Below are positions 1-13,200 of a DNA stretch of 64,000 nucleotides, one piece after another (position 1 is the stretch's first letter; every line of letters begins with the position of its first letter). The stretch is taken from positions 59,904,855 through 59,968,854 of the forward strand of contig OX421967.1 in NCBI GenBank assembly GCA_949128115.1. The letters run 5' to 3'. Under the pieces are notes generated by a model. That model was given only the letters and a program-made list of their open reading frames with translations. It was not told the origin of the DNA and ran no database searches. The stretch comes from Anaspis maculata (Eukaryota > Arthropoda > Insecta > Coleoptera > Scraptiidae). Position numbers and translations under genes: made by a program.

Positions 1-270
1 CATTTGTCATTGAAATGGCGCAGGGTGAAGTCGACCCAACTTTCAGCATTGTCCTTGGATATTTGAAATTGTTACAAGATGACATATTCGATCCGCTCGA
101 TTCTGTTCTGACAAGGAACAATCTCAGAATATTCTCGCGACAACTGACGGAAGCTCTGGGGGAGATGACTGTGTCAGACAACACTGGGTCCTTGAGGGAG
201 CTTCTGGAACCCGAGCTGGAACCAGTGCAACGAATTCGGCCTCCGGGTTGTTCCCGAAACCGAAAAAACC

Positions 271-286
271 GGTTCTTTTCAGAACC
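271..286 (+). terminator. Histone-type 3' stem-loop in each unit
   Basis: GGTTCTTTTCAGAACC folds into a 6-bp stem (GGTTCT/AGAACC) with a TTTC loop. Replication-dependent histone mRNAs of animals have the same plan: 6-bp stem with two G-C pairs at the base, a pyrimidine run on the 5' arm, a 4-nt loop usually UUUC, and an A-rich flank. Here it is flanked by AAAAAACC and AAAAAT. It is repeated every 494 bp. Three units carry damaged versions: 4223-4238 and 6693-6708 (TC swapped to CT on the 5' arm, giving a mismatch and a wobble) and 12127-12142 (basal G to T). Confidence 0.75.
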
Positions 287-301
287 AAAAATCATATAAC
301 A

Positions 302-309
302 CAAAGAAA
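302..309 (+). promoter_or_regulatory. Histone downstream element-like purine tract
   Basis: CAAAGAAA begins 16 nt after the stem-loop, where the U7 snRNP-binding histone downstream element (CAAGAAAGA-like) lies in histone genes. It is repeated in every unit, followed by either ATGATCAC or GTGATCAC. Unit 25 has TAAAGAAA. Pairing to the U7 snRNA of this species has not been tested. Confidence 0.5.
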
Positions 310-381
310 ATGATCACAAAACGAATCAATCGAGAGAGAAATCTCGGAATAATGGGAAACTATCGTTTCTAGGAGAAACAC

Positions 382-397
382 GGCCACGTGGATGGCC
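382..397. promoter_or_regulatory. E-box palindrome upstream of each unit promoter
   Basis: GGCCACGTGGATGGCC contains CACGTG (385-390) within an imperfect palindrome, about 110 bp upstream of the predicted start site. It is present in every unit I inspected. An E-box here could bind bHLH factors; that is inference. Confidence 0.4.
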
Positions 398-427
398 AAG
401 TTTCACGTTTGAAGTTTTCAGACAGAT

Positions 428-508
428 CCAATATTTGTCACGCCTCACTGGTCGGACAGACAGGTATAAATACTAGGTCGAGCTGGCCACGATTCATTTG
501 TCATTGAA
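428..508 (+). promoter_or_regulatory. Array-unit Pol II promoter: CCAAT, TATA, Inr, DPE
   Basis: Read in unit 2 and repeated every 494 bp. CCAAT is at 428-432 (about -68), TATAAATA at 465-472, and the initiator TCATTT at 494-499, matching arthropod TCAKTY with A+1 at 496. The first T of the TATA box is at -31. AGTCG at 523-527 lies at +28 to +32 and matches the DPE consensus RGWYV. The ATG is at 509. A few units have TATAAATT instead (for example before ATGs 3967, 4955, 5449, 5943 and 11377). Confidence 0.8.
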
Positions 509-793
509 ATGGCGCAGGGTGAAGTCGACCCAACTTTCAGCATTGTCCTTGGATATTTGAAATTGTTACAAGATGACATATTCGATCCGCTCGATTCTGT
601 TCTGACAAGGAACAATCTCAGAATATTCTCGCGACAACTGACGGAAGCTCTGGAGGAGATGACTGTGTCAGACAACACTGGGTCCTTGAGGGAGCTTCTG
701 GAACCCGAGCTGGAACCAGTGCAACGAATTCGGCCTCCGGGTTGTTCCCGAAACCGAAAAAACCGGTTCTTTTCAGAACCAAAAATCATATAA
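509..793 (+). CDS. 94-aa read-through version of the array ORF (14 copies)
   Basis: In 14 units (ATGs 15, 509, every 494 bp from 2979 to 6437, and from 10389 to 11871) the TGA after codon 78 is TGT. The frame then runs through the 3' hairpin and ends at a TAA about 12 nt beyond it, adding 16 residues that include the hairpin-encoded RFFSEPK. If the transcript were cleaved in histone fashion just after the hairpin, this version would have no in-frame stop. So either these copies are not translated, or 3' ends form elsewhere. The two versions occur in blocks along the array rather than alternating. Confidence 0.4.
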   Translation: MAQGEVDPTFSIVLGYLKLLQDDIFDPLDSVLTRNNLRIFSRQLTEALEEMTVSDNTGSLRELLEPELEPVQRIRPPGCSRNRKNRFFSEPKII

Positions 794-1002
794 CACAAAG
801 AAAGTGATCACAAAACGAATCAATCGAGAGAGAAATCTCGGAATAATGGGAAACTATCGTTTCTAGGAGAAACACGGCCACGTGGATGGCCAAGTTTCAC
901 GTTTGAAGTTTTCAGACAGATCCAATATTTGTCACGCCTCACTGGTCGGACAGACAGGTATAAATACTAGGTCAAGCTGGCCACGATTCATTTGTCATTG
1001 AA

Positions 1003-1239
1003 ATGGCGCAGGGTGAAGTCGACCCAACTTTCAGCATTGTCCTTGAATATTTGAAATTGTTACAAGATGACATATTCGATCCGCTCGATTCTGTTCTGAC
1101 AAGGAACAATCTCAGAATATTCTCGCGACAACTGACGGAAGCTCTGGAGGAGATGACTGAGTCAGACAACACTGGGTCCTTGAGGGAGCTTCTGGAACCC
1201 GAGCTGGAACCAGTACAACGAATTCGGCCTCCGGGTTGA
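1003..1239 (+). CDS. 78-aa acidic ORF of the array (stop-containing type, 20 copies)
   Basis: This represents the 20 units whose ORF ends at a TGA before the 3' hairpin; ATGs are at 1003, 1497, 1991, 2485, 6931, 7425, 7919, 8413, 8907, 9401, 9895 and every 494 bp from 12365 to 16317. The product starts MAQGEVDPTFSIV and is predicted largely helical and acidic, with a Leu/Glu/Pro-rich end near residues 60-71. I recognise no domain and it is not a histone. The ATG lies 13 nt after the predicted start site. Variation among copies is mostly non-synonymous (T9I, G15E, S30F, R42L, E49G, V53E, L60S, E62K, I74T) with few silent changes, so selection on the peptide is not evident. It may be a real short protein, a relic, or incidental to a functional RNA. 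Confidence 0.5.
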   Translation: MAQGEVDPTFSIVLEYLKLLQDDIFDPLDSVLTRNNLRIFSRQLTEALEEMTESDNTGSLRELLEPELEPVQRIRPPG

Positions 1240-4200
1240 TCCCGAAACCGAAAAAACCGGTTCTTTTCAGAACCAAAAATCATATAACACAAAGAAAGTG
1301 ATCACAAAACGAATCAATCGAGAGAGAAATCTCGGAATAATGGGAAACTATCGTTTCTAGGAAAAACACGGCCACGTGGATGGCCAAGTTTAACGTTTGA
1401 AGTTTTCAGACAGATCCAATATTTGTCACGCCTCACTGGTCGGACAGACAGGTATAAATACTAGGTCGAGCTGGCCACGATTCATTTGTCATTGAAATGG
1501 CGCAGGGTGAAGTCGACCCAACTTTCAGCATTGTCCTTGGATATTTGAAATTGTTACAAGATGACATATTCGATCCGCTCGATTTTGTTCTGACAAGGAA
1601 CAATCTCAGAATATTCTCGCGACAACTGACGGAAGCTCTGGAGGAGATGACTGTGTCAGACAACACTGGGTCTTCGAGGGAGCTTCTGGAACCCGAGCTG
1701 GAACCAGTACAACGAACTCGGCCTCCGGGTTGATCCCGAAACCGAAAAAACCGGTTCTTTTCAGAACCAAAAATCATATAACACAAAGAAAATGATCACA
1801 AAACGAATCAATCGAGAGAGAAATCTCGGAATAATGGGAAACAATCGTTTCAAGGAAAAACACGGCCACGTGGATGGCCAAGTTTCACGTTTGAAGTTTT
1901 CAGACAGATCCAATATTTGTCACGCCTCACTGGTCGGACAGACAGGTATAAATACTAGGTCGAGCTGGCCACGATTCATTTGTCATTGAAATGGCGCAGG
2001 GTGAAGTCGACCCAACTTTCAGCATTGTCCTTGGATATTTGAAATTGTTACAAGATGACATATTCGATCCGCTCGATTCTGTTCTGACAAGGAACAATCT
2101 CAGAATATTCTCGCTACAACTGACGGAAGCTCTGGAGGAAATGACTGTGTCAGACAACACTGGGTCTTCGAGGGAGCTTCTGGAACCCGAGCTGGAACCA
2201 GTACAACGAACTCGGCCTCCGGGTTGATCCCGAAACCGAAAAAACCGGTTCTTTTCAGAACCAAAAATCATAAAACACAAAGAAAGTGATCACAAAACGA
2301 ATCAATCGAGAGAGAAATCTCGGAATAATGGGAAACTATCGTTTCTAGGAGAAACACGGCCACGTGGATGGCCAAGTTTCACGTTTGAAGTTTTCAGACA
2401 GATCCAATATTTGTCACGCCTCACTGGTCGGACAGACAGGTATAAATACTAGGTCGAGCTGGCCACGATTCATTTGTCATTGAAATGGCGCAGGGTGAAG
2501 TCGACCCAACTTTCAGCATTGTCCTTGGATATTTGAAATTGTTACAAGATGACATATTCGATCCGCTCGATTCTGTTCTGACAAGGAACAATCTCAGAAT
2601 ATTCTCGCGACAACTGACGGAAGCTCTGGGGGAGATGACTGAGTCAGACAACACTGGGTCCTTGAGGGAGCTTCTGGAACCCGAGCTGGAACCAGTGCAA
2701 CGAATTCGGCCTCCGGGTTGATCCCGAAACCGAAAAAACCGGTTCTTTTCAGAACCAAAAATCATATAACACAAAGAAAGTGATCACAAAACGAATCAAT
2801 CGAGAGAGAAATCTCGGAATAATGGGAAACTATCGTTTCTAGGAGAAACACGGCCACGTGGATGGCCAAGTTTCACGTTTGAAGTTTTCAGACAGATCCA
2901 ATATTTGTCACGCCTCACCGGTCGGACAGACAGGTATAAATACTAGGTCGAGCTGGCCACGATTCATTTGTCATTGAAATGGCGCAGGGTGAAGTCGACC
3001 CAATTTTCAGCATTGTCCTTGAATATTTGAAATTGTTACAAGATGACATATTCGATCCGCTCGATTCTGTTCTGACAAGGAACAATCTCAGAATATTCTC
3101 GCGACAACTGACGGAAGCTCTGGAGGAGATGACTGTGTCAGACAACACTGGGTCCTTGAGGGAGCTTCTGGAACCCGAGCTGGAACCAGTACAACGAATT
3201 CGGCCTCCGGGTTGTTCCCGAAACCGAAAAAACCGGTTCTTTTCAGAACCAAAAATCATATAACACAAAGAAAATGATCACAAAACGAATCAATCGAGAG
3301 AGAAATCTCGGAATAATGGGAAACTATCGTTTCTAGGAGAAACACGGCCACGTGGATGGCCAAGTTTCACGTTTGAAGTTTTCAGACAGATCCAATATTT
3401 GTCACGCCTCACTGGTCGGACAGACAGGTATAAATACTAGGTCAAGCTGGCCACGATTCATTTGTCATTGAAATGGCGCAGGGTGAAGTCGACCCAACTT
3501 TCAGCATTGTCCTTGGATATTTGAAATTGTTACAAGATGACATATTCGATCCGCTCGATTCTGTTCTGACAAGGAACAATCTCAGAATATTCTCGCGACA
3601 ACTGACGGAAGCTCTGGAGGAGATGACTGTGTCAGACAACACTGGGTCCTTGAGGGAGCTTCTGGAACCCGAGCTGGAACCAGTGCAACGAATTCGGCCT
3701 CCGGGTTGTTCCCGAAACCGAAAAAACCGGTTCTTTTCAGAACCAAAAATCATATAACACAAAGAAAATGATCACAAAACGAATCAATCGAGAGAGAAAT
3801 CTCGGAATAATGGGAAACTATCGTTTCTAGGAGAAACACGGCCACGTGGATGGCCAAGTTTCACGTTTGAAGTTTTCAGACAGATCCAATATTTGTCACG
3901 CCTCACCGGTCGGACAGACAGGTATAAATTCTAGGTCGAGCTGGCCACGATTCATTTGTCATTGAAATGGCGCAGGGTGAAGTCGACCCAACTTTCAGCA
4001 TTGTCCTTGGATATTTGAAATTGTTACAAGATGACATATTCGATCCGCTCGATTCTGTTCTGACAAGGAACAATCTCAGAATATTCTCGCGACAACTGAC
4101 GGAAGCTCTGGAGGAGATGACTGTGTCAGACAACACTGGGTCCTTGAGGGAGCTTCTGGAACCCGAGCTGGAACCAGTACAACGAATTCGGCCTCCGGGT

Positions 4201-7200
4201 TGTTCCCGAAACCGAAAAAACCGGTCTTTTTCAGAACCAAAAATCATATAACACAAAGAAAGTGATCACAAAACGAATCAATCGAGAGAGAAATCTCGGA
4301 ATAATGGGAAACTATCGTTTCTAGGAGAAACACGGCCACGTGGATGGCCAAGTTTCACGTTTGAAGTTTTCAGACAGATCCAATATTTGTCACGCCTCAC
4401 TGGTCGGACAGACAGGTATAAATACTAGGTCAAGCTGGCCACGATTCATTTGTCATTGAAATGGCGCAGGGTGAAGTCGACCCAACTTTCAGCATTGTCC
4501 TTGGATATTTGAAATTGTTACAAGATGACATATTCGATCCGCTCGATTCTGTTCTGACAAGGAACAATCTCAGAATATTCTCGCGACAACTGACGGAAGC
4601 TCTGGAGGAGATGACTGTGTCAGACAACACTGGGTCCTTGAGGGAGCTTCTGGAACCCGAGCTGGAACCAGTGCAACGAATTCGGCCTCCGGGTTGTTCC
4701 CGAAACCGAAAAAACCGGTTCTTTTCAGAACCAAAAATCATATAACACAAAGAAAATGATCACAAAACGAATCAATCGAGAGAGAAATCTCGGAATAATG
4801 GGAAACTATCGTTTCTAGGAGAAACACGGCCACGTGGATGGCCAAGTTTCACGTTTGAAGTTTTCAGACAGATCCAATATTTGTCACGCCTCACTGGTCG
4901 GACAGACAGGTATAAATTCTAGGTCGAGCTGGCCACGATTCATTTGTCATTGAAATGGCGCAGGGTGAAGTCGACCCAACTTTCAGCATTGTCCTTGGAT
5001 ATTTGAAATTGTTACAAGATGACATATTCGATCCGCTCGATTCTGTTCTGACAAGGAACAATCTCAGAATATTCTCGCGACAACTGACGGAAGCTCTGGA
5101 GGAGATGACTGTGTCAGACAACACTGGGTCCTTGAGGGAGCTTCTGGAACCCGAGCTGGAACCAGTGCAACGAATTCGGCCTCCGGGTTGTTCCCGAAAC
5201 CGAAAAAACCGGTTCTTTTCAGAACCAAAAATCATATAACACAAAGAAAATGATCACAAAACGAATCAATCGAGAGAGAAATCTCGGAATAATGGGAAAC
5301 AATCGTTTCAAGGAAAAACACGGCCACGTGGATGGCCAAGTTTCACGTTTGAAGTTTTCAGACAGATCCAATATTTGTCACGCCTCACCGGTCGGACAGA
5401 CAGGTATAAATTCTAGGTCGAGCTGGCCACGATTCATTTGTCATTGAAATGGCGCAGGGTGAAGTCGACCCAACTTTCAGCATTGTCCTTGGATATTTGA
5501 AATTGTTACAAGATGACATATTCGATCCGCTCGATTCTGTTCTGACAAGGAACAATCTCAGAATATTCTCGCGACAACTGACGGAAGCTCTGGAGGAGAT
5601 GACTGTGTCAGACAACACTGGGTCCTTGAGGGAGCTTCTGGAACCCGAGCTGGAACCAGTGCAACGAATTCGGCCTCCGGGTTGTTCCCGAAACCGAAAA
5701 AACCGGTTCTTTTCAGAACCAAAAATCATATAACACAAAGAAAATGATCACAAAACGAATCAATCGAGAGAGAAATCTCGGAATAATGGGAAACTATCGT
5801 TTCTAGGAGAAACACGGCCACGTGGATGGCCAAGTTTCACGTTTGAAGTTTTCAGACAGATCCAATATTTGTCACGCCTCACCGGTCGGACAGACAGGTA
5901 TAAATTCTAGGTCGAGCTGGCCACGATTCATTTGTCATTGAAATGGCGCAGGGTGAAGTCGACCCAACTTTCAGCATTGTCCTTGGATATTTGAAATTGT
6001 TACAAGATGACATATTCGATCCGCTCGATTCTGTTCTGACAAGGAACAATCTCAGAATATTCTCGCGACAACTGACGGAAGCTCTGGAGGAGATGACTGT
6101 GTCAGACAACACTGGGTCCTTGAGGGAGCTTCTGGAACCCGAGCTGGAACCAGTGCAACGAATTCGGCCTCCGGGTTGTTCCCGAAACCGAAAAAACCGG
6201 TTCTTTTCAGAACCAAAAATCATATAACACAAAGAAAATGATCACAAAACGAATCAATCGAGAGAGAAATCTCGGAATAATGGGAAACTATCGTTTCTAG
6301 GAGAAACACGGCCACGTGGATGGCCAAGTTTCACGTTTGAAGTTTTCAGACAGATCCAATATTTGTCACGCCTCACTGGTCGGACAGACAGGTATAAATA
6401 CTAGGTCAAGCTGGCCACGATTCATTTGTCATTGAAATGGCGCAGGGTGAAGTCGACCCAACTTTCAGCATTGTCCTTGGATATTTGAAATTGTTACAAG
6501 ATGACATATTCGATCCGCTCGATTCTGTTCTGACAAGGAACAATCTCAGAATATTCTCGCGACAACTGACGGAAGCTCTGGAGGAGATGACTGTGTCAGA
6601 CAACACTGGGTCCTTGAGGGAGCTTCTGGAACCCGAGCTGGAACCAGTACAACGAATTCGGCCTCCGGGTTGTTCCCGAAACCGAAAAAACCGGTCTTTT
6701 TCAGAACCAAAAATCATATAACACAAAGAAAGTGATCACAAAACGAATCAATCGAGAGAGAAATCTCGGAATAATGGGAAACTATCGTTTCTAGGAGAAA
6801 CACGGCCACGTGGATGGCCAAGTTTCACGTTTGAAGTTTTCAGACAGATCCAATATTTGTCACGCCTCACTGGTCGGACAGACAGGTATAAATACTAGGT
6901 CAAGCTGGCCACGATTCATTTGTCATTGAAATGGCGCAGGGTGAAGTCGACCCAACTTTCAGCATTGTCCTTGAATATTTGAAATTGTTACAAGATGACA
7001 TATTCGATCCGCTCGATTCTGTTCTGACAAGGAACAATCTCAGAATATTCTCGCGACAACTGACGGAAGCTCTGGGGGAGATGACTGAGTCAGACAACAC
7101 TGGGTCCTTGAGGGAGCTTCTGGAACCCGAGCTGGAACCAGTACAACGAATTCGGCCTCCGGGTTGATCCCGAAACCGAAAAAACCGGTTCTTTTCAGAA

Positions 7201-10200
7201 CCAAAAATCATATAACACAAAGAAAGTGATCACAAAACGAATCAATCGAGAGAGAAATCTCAGAATAATGGGAAACTATCGTTTCTAGGAAAAACACGGC
7301 CACGTGGATGGCCAAGTTTAACGTTTGAAGTTTTCAGACAGATCCAATATTTGTCACGCCTCACTGGTCGGACAGACAGGTATAAATACTAGGTCGAGCT
7401 GGCCACGATTCATTTGTCATTGAAATGGCGCAGGGTGAAGTCGACCCAACTTTCAGCATTGTCCTTGGATATTTGAAATTGTTACAAGATGACATATTCG
7501 ATCCGCTCGATTTTGTTCTGACAAGGAACAATCTCAGAATATTCTCGCGACAACTGACGGAAGCTCTGGAGGAGATGACTGTGTCAGACAACACTGGGTC
7601 TTCGAGGGAGCTTCTGGAACCCGAGCTGGAACCAGTACAACGAACTCGGCCTCCGGGTTGATCCCGAAACCGAAAAAACCGGTTCTTTTCAGAACCAAAA
7701 ATCATATAACACAAAGAAAATGATCACAAAACGAATCAATCGAGAGAGAAATCTCGGAATAATGGGAAACAATCGTTTCAAGGAAAAACACGGCCACGTG
7801 GATGGCCAAGTTTCACGTTTGAAGTTTTCAGACAGATCCAATATTTGTCACGCCTCACTGGTCGGACAGACAGGTATAAATACTAGGTCGAGCTGGCCAC
7901 GATTCATTTGTCATTGAAATGGCGCAGGGTGAAGTCGACCCAACTTTCAGCATTGTCCTTGGATATTTGAAATTGTTACAAGATGACATATTCGATCCGC
8001 TCGATTCTGTTCTGACAAGGAACAATCTCAGAATATTCTCGCTACAACTGACGGAAGCTCTGGAGGAAATGACTGTGTCAGACAACACTGGGTCTTCGAG
8101 GGAGCTTCTGGAACCCGAGCTGGAACCAGTACAACGAACTCGGCCTCCGGGTTGATCCCGAAACCGAAAAAACCGGTTCTTTTCAGAACCAAAAATCATA
8201 AAACACAAAGAAAGTGATCACAAAACGAATCAATCGAGAGAGAAATCTCGGAATAATGGGAAACTATCGTTTCTAGGAGAAACACGGCCACGTGGATGGC
8301 CAAGTTTCACGTTTGAAGTTTTCAGACAGATCCAATATTTGTCACGCCTCACTGGTCGGACAGACAGGTATAAATACTAGGTCGAGCTGGCCACGATTCA
8401 TTTGTCATTGAAATGGCGCAGGGTGAAGTCGACCCAACTTTCAGCATTGTCCTTGGATATTTGAAATTGTTACAAGATGACATATTCGATCCGCTCGATT
8501 CTGTTCTGACAAGGAACAATCTCAGAATATTCTCGCGACAACTGACGGAAGCTCTGGGGGAGATGACTGAGTCAGACAACACTGGGTCCTTGAGGGAGCT
8601 TCTGGAACCCGAGCTGGAACCAGTACAACGAATTCGGCCTCCGGGTTGATCCCGAAACCGAAAAAACCGGTTCTTTTCAGAACCAAAAATCATATAACAC
8701 AAAGAAAGTGATCACAAAACGAATCAATCGAGAGAGAAATCTCGGAATAATGGGAAACTATCGTTTCTAGGAGAAACACGGCCACGTGGATGGCCAAGTT
8801 TCACGTTTGAAGTTTTCAGACAGATCCAATATTTGTCACGCCTCACTGGTCGGACAGACAGGTATAAATACTAGGTCGAGCTGGCCACGATTCATTTGTC
8901 ATTGAAATGGCGCAGGGTGAAGTCGACCCAATTTTCAGCATTGTCCTTGAATATTTGAAATTGTTACAAGATGACATATTCGATCCGCTCGATTCTGTTC
9001 TGACAAGGAACAATCTCAGAATATTCTCGCGACAACTGACGGAAGCTCTGGGGGAGATGACTGAGTCAGACAACACTGGGTCCTTGAGGGAGCTTCTGGA
9101 ACCCGAGCTGGAACCAGTACAACGAATTCGGCCTCCGGGTTGATCCCGAAACCGAAAAAACCGGTTCTTTTCAGAACCAAAAATCATATAACACAAAGAA
9201 AGTGATCACAAAACGAATCAATCGAGAGAGAAATCTCGGAATAATGGGAAACTATCGTTTCTAGGAGAAACACGGCCACGTGGATGGCCAAGTTTCACGT
9301 TTGAAGTTTTCAGACAGATCCAATATTTGTCACGCCTCACTGGTCGGACAGACAGGTATAAATACTAGGTCGAGCTGGCCACGATTCATTTGTCATTGAA
9401 ATGGCGCAGGGTGAAGTCGACCCAACTTTCAGCATTGTCCTCGGATATTTGAAATTGTTACAAGATGACATATTCGATCCGCTCGATTCTGTTCTGACAA
9501 GGAACAATCTCAGAATATTCTCGCGACAACTGACGGAAGCTCTGGGGGAGATGACTGAGTCAGACAACACTGGGTCCTTGAGGGAGCTTCTGGAACCCGA
9601 GCTGGAACCAGTACAACGAATTCGGCCTCCGGGTTGATCCCGAAACCGAAAAAACCGGTTCTTTTCAGAACCAAAAATCATATAACACAAAGAAAGTGAT
9701 CACAAAACGAATCAATCGAGAGAGAAATCTCGGAATAATGGGAAACTATCGTTTCTAGGAGAAACACGGCCACGTGGATGGCCAAGTTTCACGTTTGAAG
9801 TTTTCAGACAGATCCAATATTTGTCACGCCTCACTGGTCGGACAGACAGGTATAAATACTAGGTCGAGCTGGCCACGATTCATTTGTCATTGAAATGGCG
9901 CAGGGTGAAGTCGACCCAACTTTCAGCATTGTCCTTGGATATTTGAAATTGTTACAAGATGACATATTCGATCCGCTCGATTCTGTTCTGACAAGGAACA
10001 ATCTCAGAATATTCTCGCGACAACTGACGGAAGCTCTGGAGGAGATGACTGTGTCAGACAACACTGGGTCTTCGAGGAAGCTTCTGGAACCCGAGCTGGA
10101 ACCAGTACAACGAACTCGGCCTCCGGGTTGATCCCGAAACCGAAAAAACCGGTTCTTTTCAGAACCAAAAATCATATAACACAAAGAAAATGATCACAAA

Positions 10201-13200
10201 ACGAATCAATCGAGAGAGAAATCTCGGAATAATGGGAAACAATCGTTTCAAGGAAAAACACGGCCACGTGGATGGCCAAGTTTCACGTTTGAAGTTTTCA
10301 GACAGATCCAATATTTGTCACGCCTCACTGGTCGGACAGACAGGTATAAATACTAGGTCGAGCTGGCCACGATTCATTTGTCATTGAAATGGCGCAGGGT
10401 GAAGTCGACCCAACTTTCAGCATTGTCCTTGGATATTTGAAATTGTTACAAGATGACATATTCGATCCGCTCGATTCTGTTCTGACAAGGAACAATCTCA
10501 GAATATTCTCGCGACAACTGACGGAAGCTCTGGAGGAGATGACTGTGTCAGACAACACTGGGTCCTTGAGGGAGCTTCTGGAACCCGAGCTGGAACCAGT
10601 GCAACGAATTCGGCCTCCGGGTTGTTCCCGAAACCGAAAAAACCGGTTCTTTTCAGAACCAAAAATCATATAACACAAAGAAAATGATCACAAAACGAAT
10701 CAATCGAGAGAGAAATCTCGGAATAATGGGAAACTATCGTTTCTAGGAGAAACACGGCCACGTGGATGGCCAAGTTTCACGTTTGAAGTTTTCAGACAGA
10801 TCCAATATTTGTCACGCCTCACTGGTCGGACAGACAGGTATAAATACTAGGTCAAGCTGGCCACGATTCATTTGTCATTGAAATGGCGCAGGGTGAAGTC
10901 GACCCAACTTTCAGCATTGTCCTTGGATATTTGAAATTGTTACAAGATGACATATTCGATCCGCTCGATTCTGTTCTGACAAGGAACAATCTCAGAATAT
11001 TCTCGCGACAACTGACGGAAGCTCTGGAGGAGATGACTGTGTCAGACAACACTGGGTCCTTGAGGGAGCTTCTGGAACCCGAGCTGGAACCAGTGCAACG
11101 AATTCGGCCTCCGGGTTGTTCCCGAAACCGAAAAAACCGGTTCTTTTCAGAACCAAAAATCATATAACACAAAGAAAATGATCACAAAACGAATCAATCG
11201 AGAGAGAAATCTCGGAATAATGGGAAACAATCGTTTCAAGGAAAAACACGGCCACGTGGATGGCCAAGTTTCACGTTTGAAGTTTTCAGACAGATCCAAT
11301 ATTTGTCACGCCTCACCGGTCGGACAGACAGGTATAAATTCTAGGTCGAGCTGGCCACGATTCATTTGTCATTGAAATGGCGCAGGGTGAAGTCGACCCA
11401 ACTTTCAGCATTGTCCTTGGATATTTGAAATTGTTACAAGATGACATATTCGATCCGCTCGATTCTGTTCTGACAAGGAACAATCTCAGAATATTCTCGC
11501 GACAACTGACGGAAGCTCTGGAGGAGATGACTGTGTCAGACAACACTGGGTCCTTGAGGGAGCTTCTGGAACCCGAGCTGGAACCAGTGCAACGAATTCG
11601 GCCTCCGGGTTGTTCCCGAAACCGAAAAAACCGGTTCTTTTCAGAACCAAAAATCATATAACACAAAGAAAATGATCACAAAACGAATCAATCGAGAGAG
11701 AAATCTCGGAATAATGGGAAACTATCGTTTCTAGGAGAAACACGGCCACGTGGATGGCCAAGTTTCACGTTTGAAGTTTTCAGACAGATCCAATATTTGT
11801 CACGCCTCACTGGTCGGACAGACAGGTATAAATACTAGGTCAAGCTGGCCACGATTCATTTGTCATTGAAATGGCGCAGGGTGAAGTCGACCCAACTTTC
11901 AGCATTGTCCTTGGATATTTGAAATTGTTACAAGATGACATATTCGATCCGCTCGATTCTGTTCTGACAAGGAACAATCTCAGAATATTCTCGCGACAAC
12001 TGACGGAAGCTCCGGAGGAGATGACTGTGTCAGACAACACTGGGTTTTTGAGGGAGCTTCTGGAACCCGAGCTGGAACCAGTACAACGAATTCGGCCTCC
12101 GGGTTGTTCCCGAAACCGAAAAAACCTGTTCTTTTCAGAACCAAGAATCATATAACATAAAGAAAATGATCACAAAACGAATCAATCGAGAGAGAAATCT
12201 CGGAATAATGGGAAACTATCGTTTCTAGGAGAAACACGGCCACGTGGATGGCCAAGTTTCACGTTTGAAGTTTTCAGACAGATCCAATATTTGTCACGCC
12301 TCACTGGTCGGACAGACAGGTATAAATACTAGGTCGAGCTGGCCACGATTCATTTGTCATTGAAATGGCGCAGGGTGAAGTCGACCCAACTTTCAGCATT
12401 GTCCTTGGATATTTGAAATTGTTACAAGATGACATATTCGATCCGCTCGATTCTGTTCTGACAAGGAACAATCTCAGAATATTCTCGCGACAACTGACGG
12501 AAGCTCTGGGGGAGATGACTGAGTCAGACAACACTGGGTCCTTGAGGGAGCTTCTGGAACCCGAGCTGGAACCAGTACAACGAATTCGGCCTCCGGGTTG
12601 ATCCCGAAACCGAAAAAACCGGTTCTTTTCAGAACCAAAAATCATATAACACAAAGAAAGTGATCACAAAACGAATCAATCGAGAGAGAAATCTCGGAAT
12701 AATGGGAAACTATCGTTTCTAGGAGAAACACGGCCACGTGGATGGCCAAGTTTCACGTTTGAAGTTTTCAGACAGATCCAATATTTGTCACGCCTCACTG
12801 GTCGGACAGACAGGTATAAATACTAGGTCGAGCTGGCCACGATTCATTTGTCATTGAAATGGCGCAGGGTGAAGTCGACCCAATTTTCAGCATTGTCCTT
12901 GAATATTTGAAATTGTTACAAGATGACATATTTGATCCGCTCGATTCTGTTCTGACAAGGAACAATCTCAGAATATTCTCGCGACAACTGACGGAAGCTC
13001 TGGGGGAGATGACTGAGTCAGACAACACTGGGTCCTTGAGGGAGCTTCTGGAACCCGAGCTGGAACCAGTACAACGAATTCGGCCTCCGGGTTGATCCCG
13101 AAACCGAAAAAACCGGTTCTTTTCAGAACCAAAAATCATATAACACAAAGAAAGTGATCACAAAACGAATCAATCGAGAGAGAAATCTCGGAATAATGGG

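Noticed and set aside
445..798. Antisense 106-117-aa ORFs in every 494-bp unit
   Set aside because: They are the complement of the sense ORF and hairpin. The promoter, initiator and stem-loop all point to the plus strand.
1792..1989. 65-aa ORFs in the inter-ORF spacer (also 5250, 7720, 10190 and others)
   Set aside because: Present only in units with a chance AAGG/CAAT variant that removes a stop; they overlap the promoter region.
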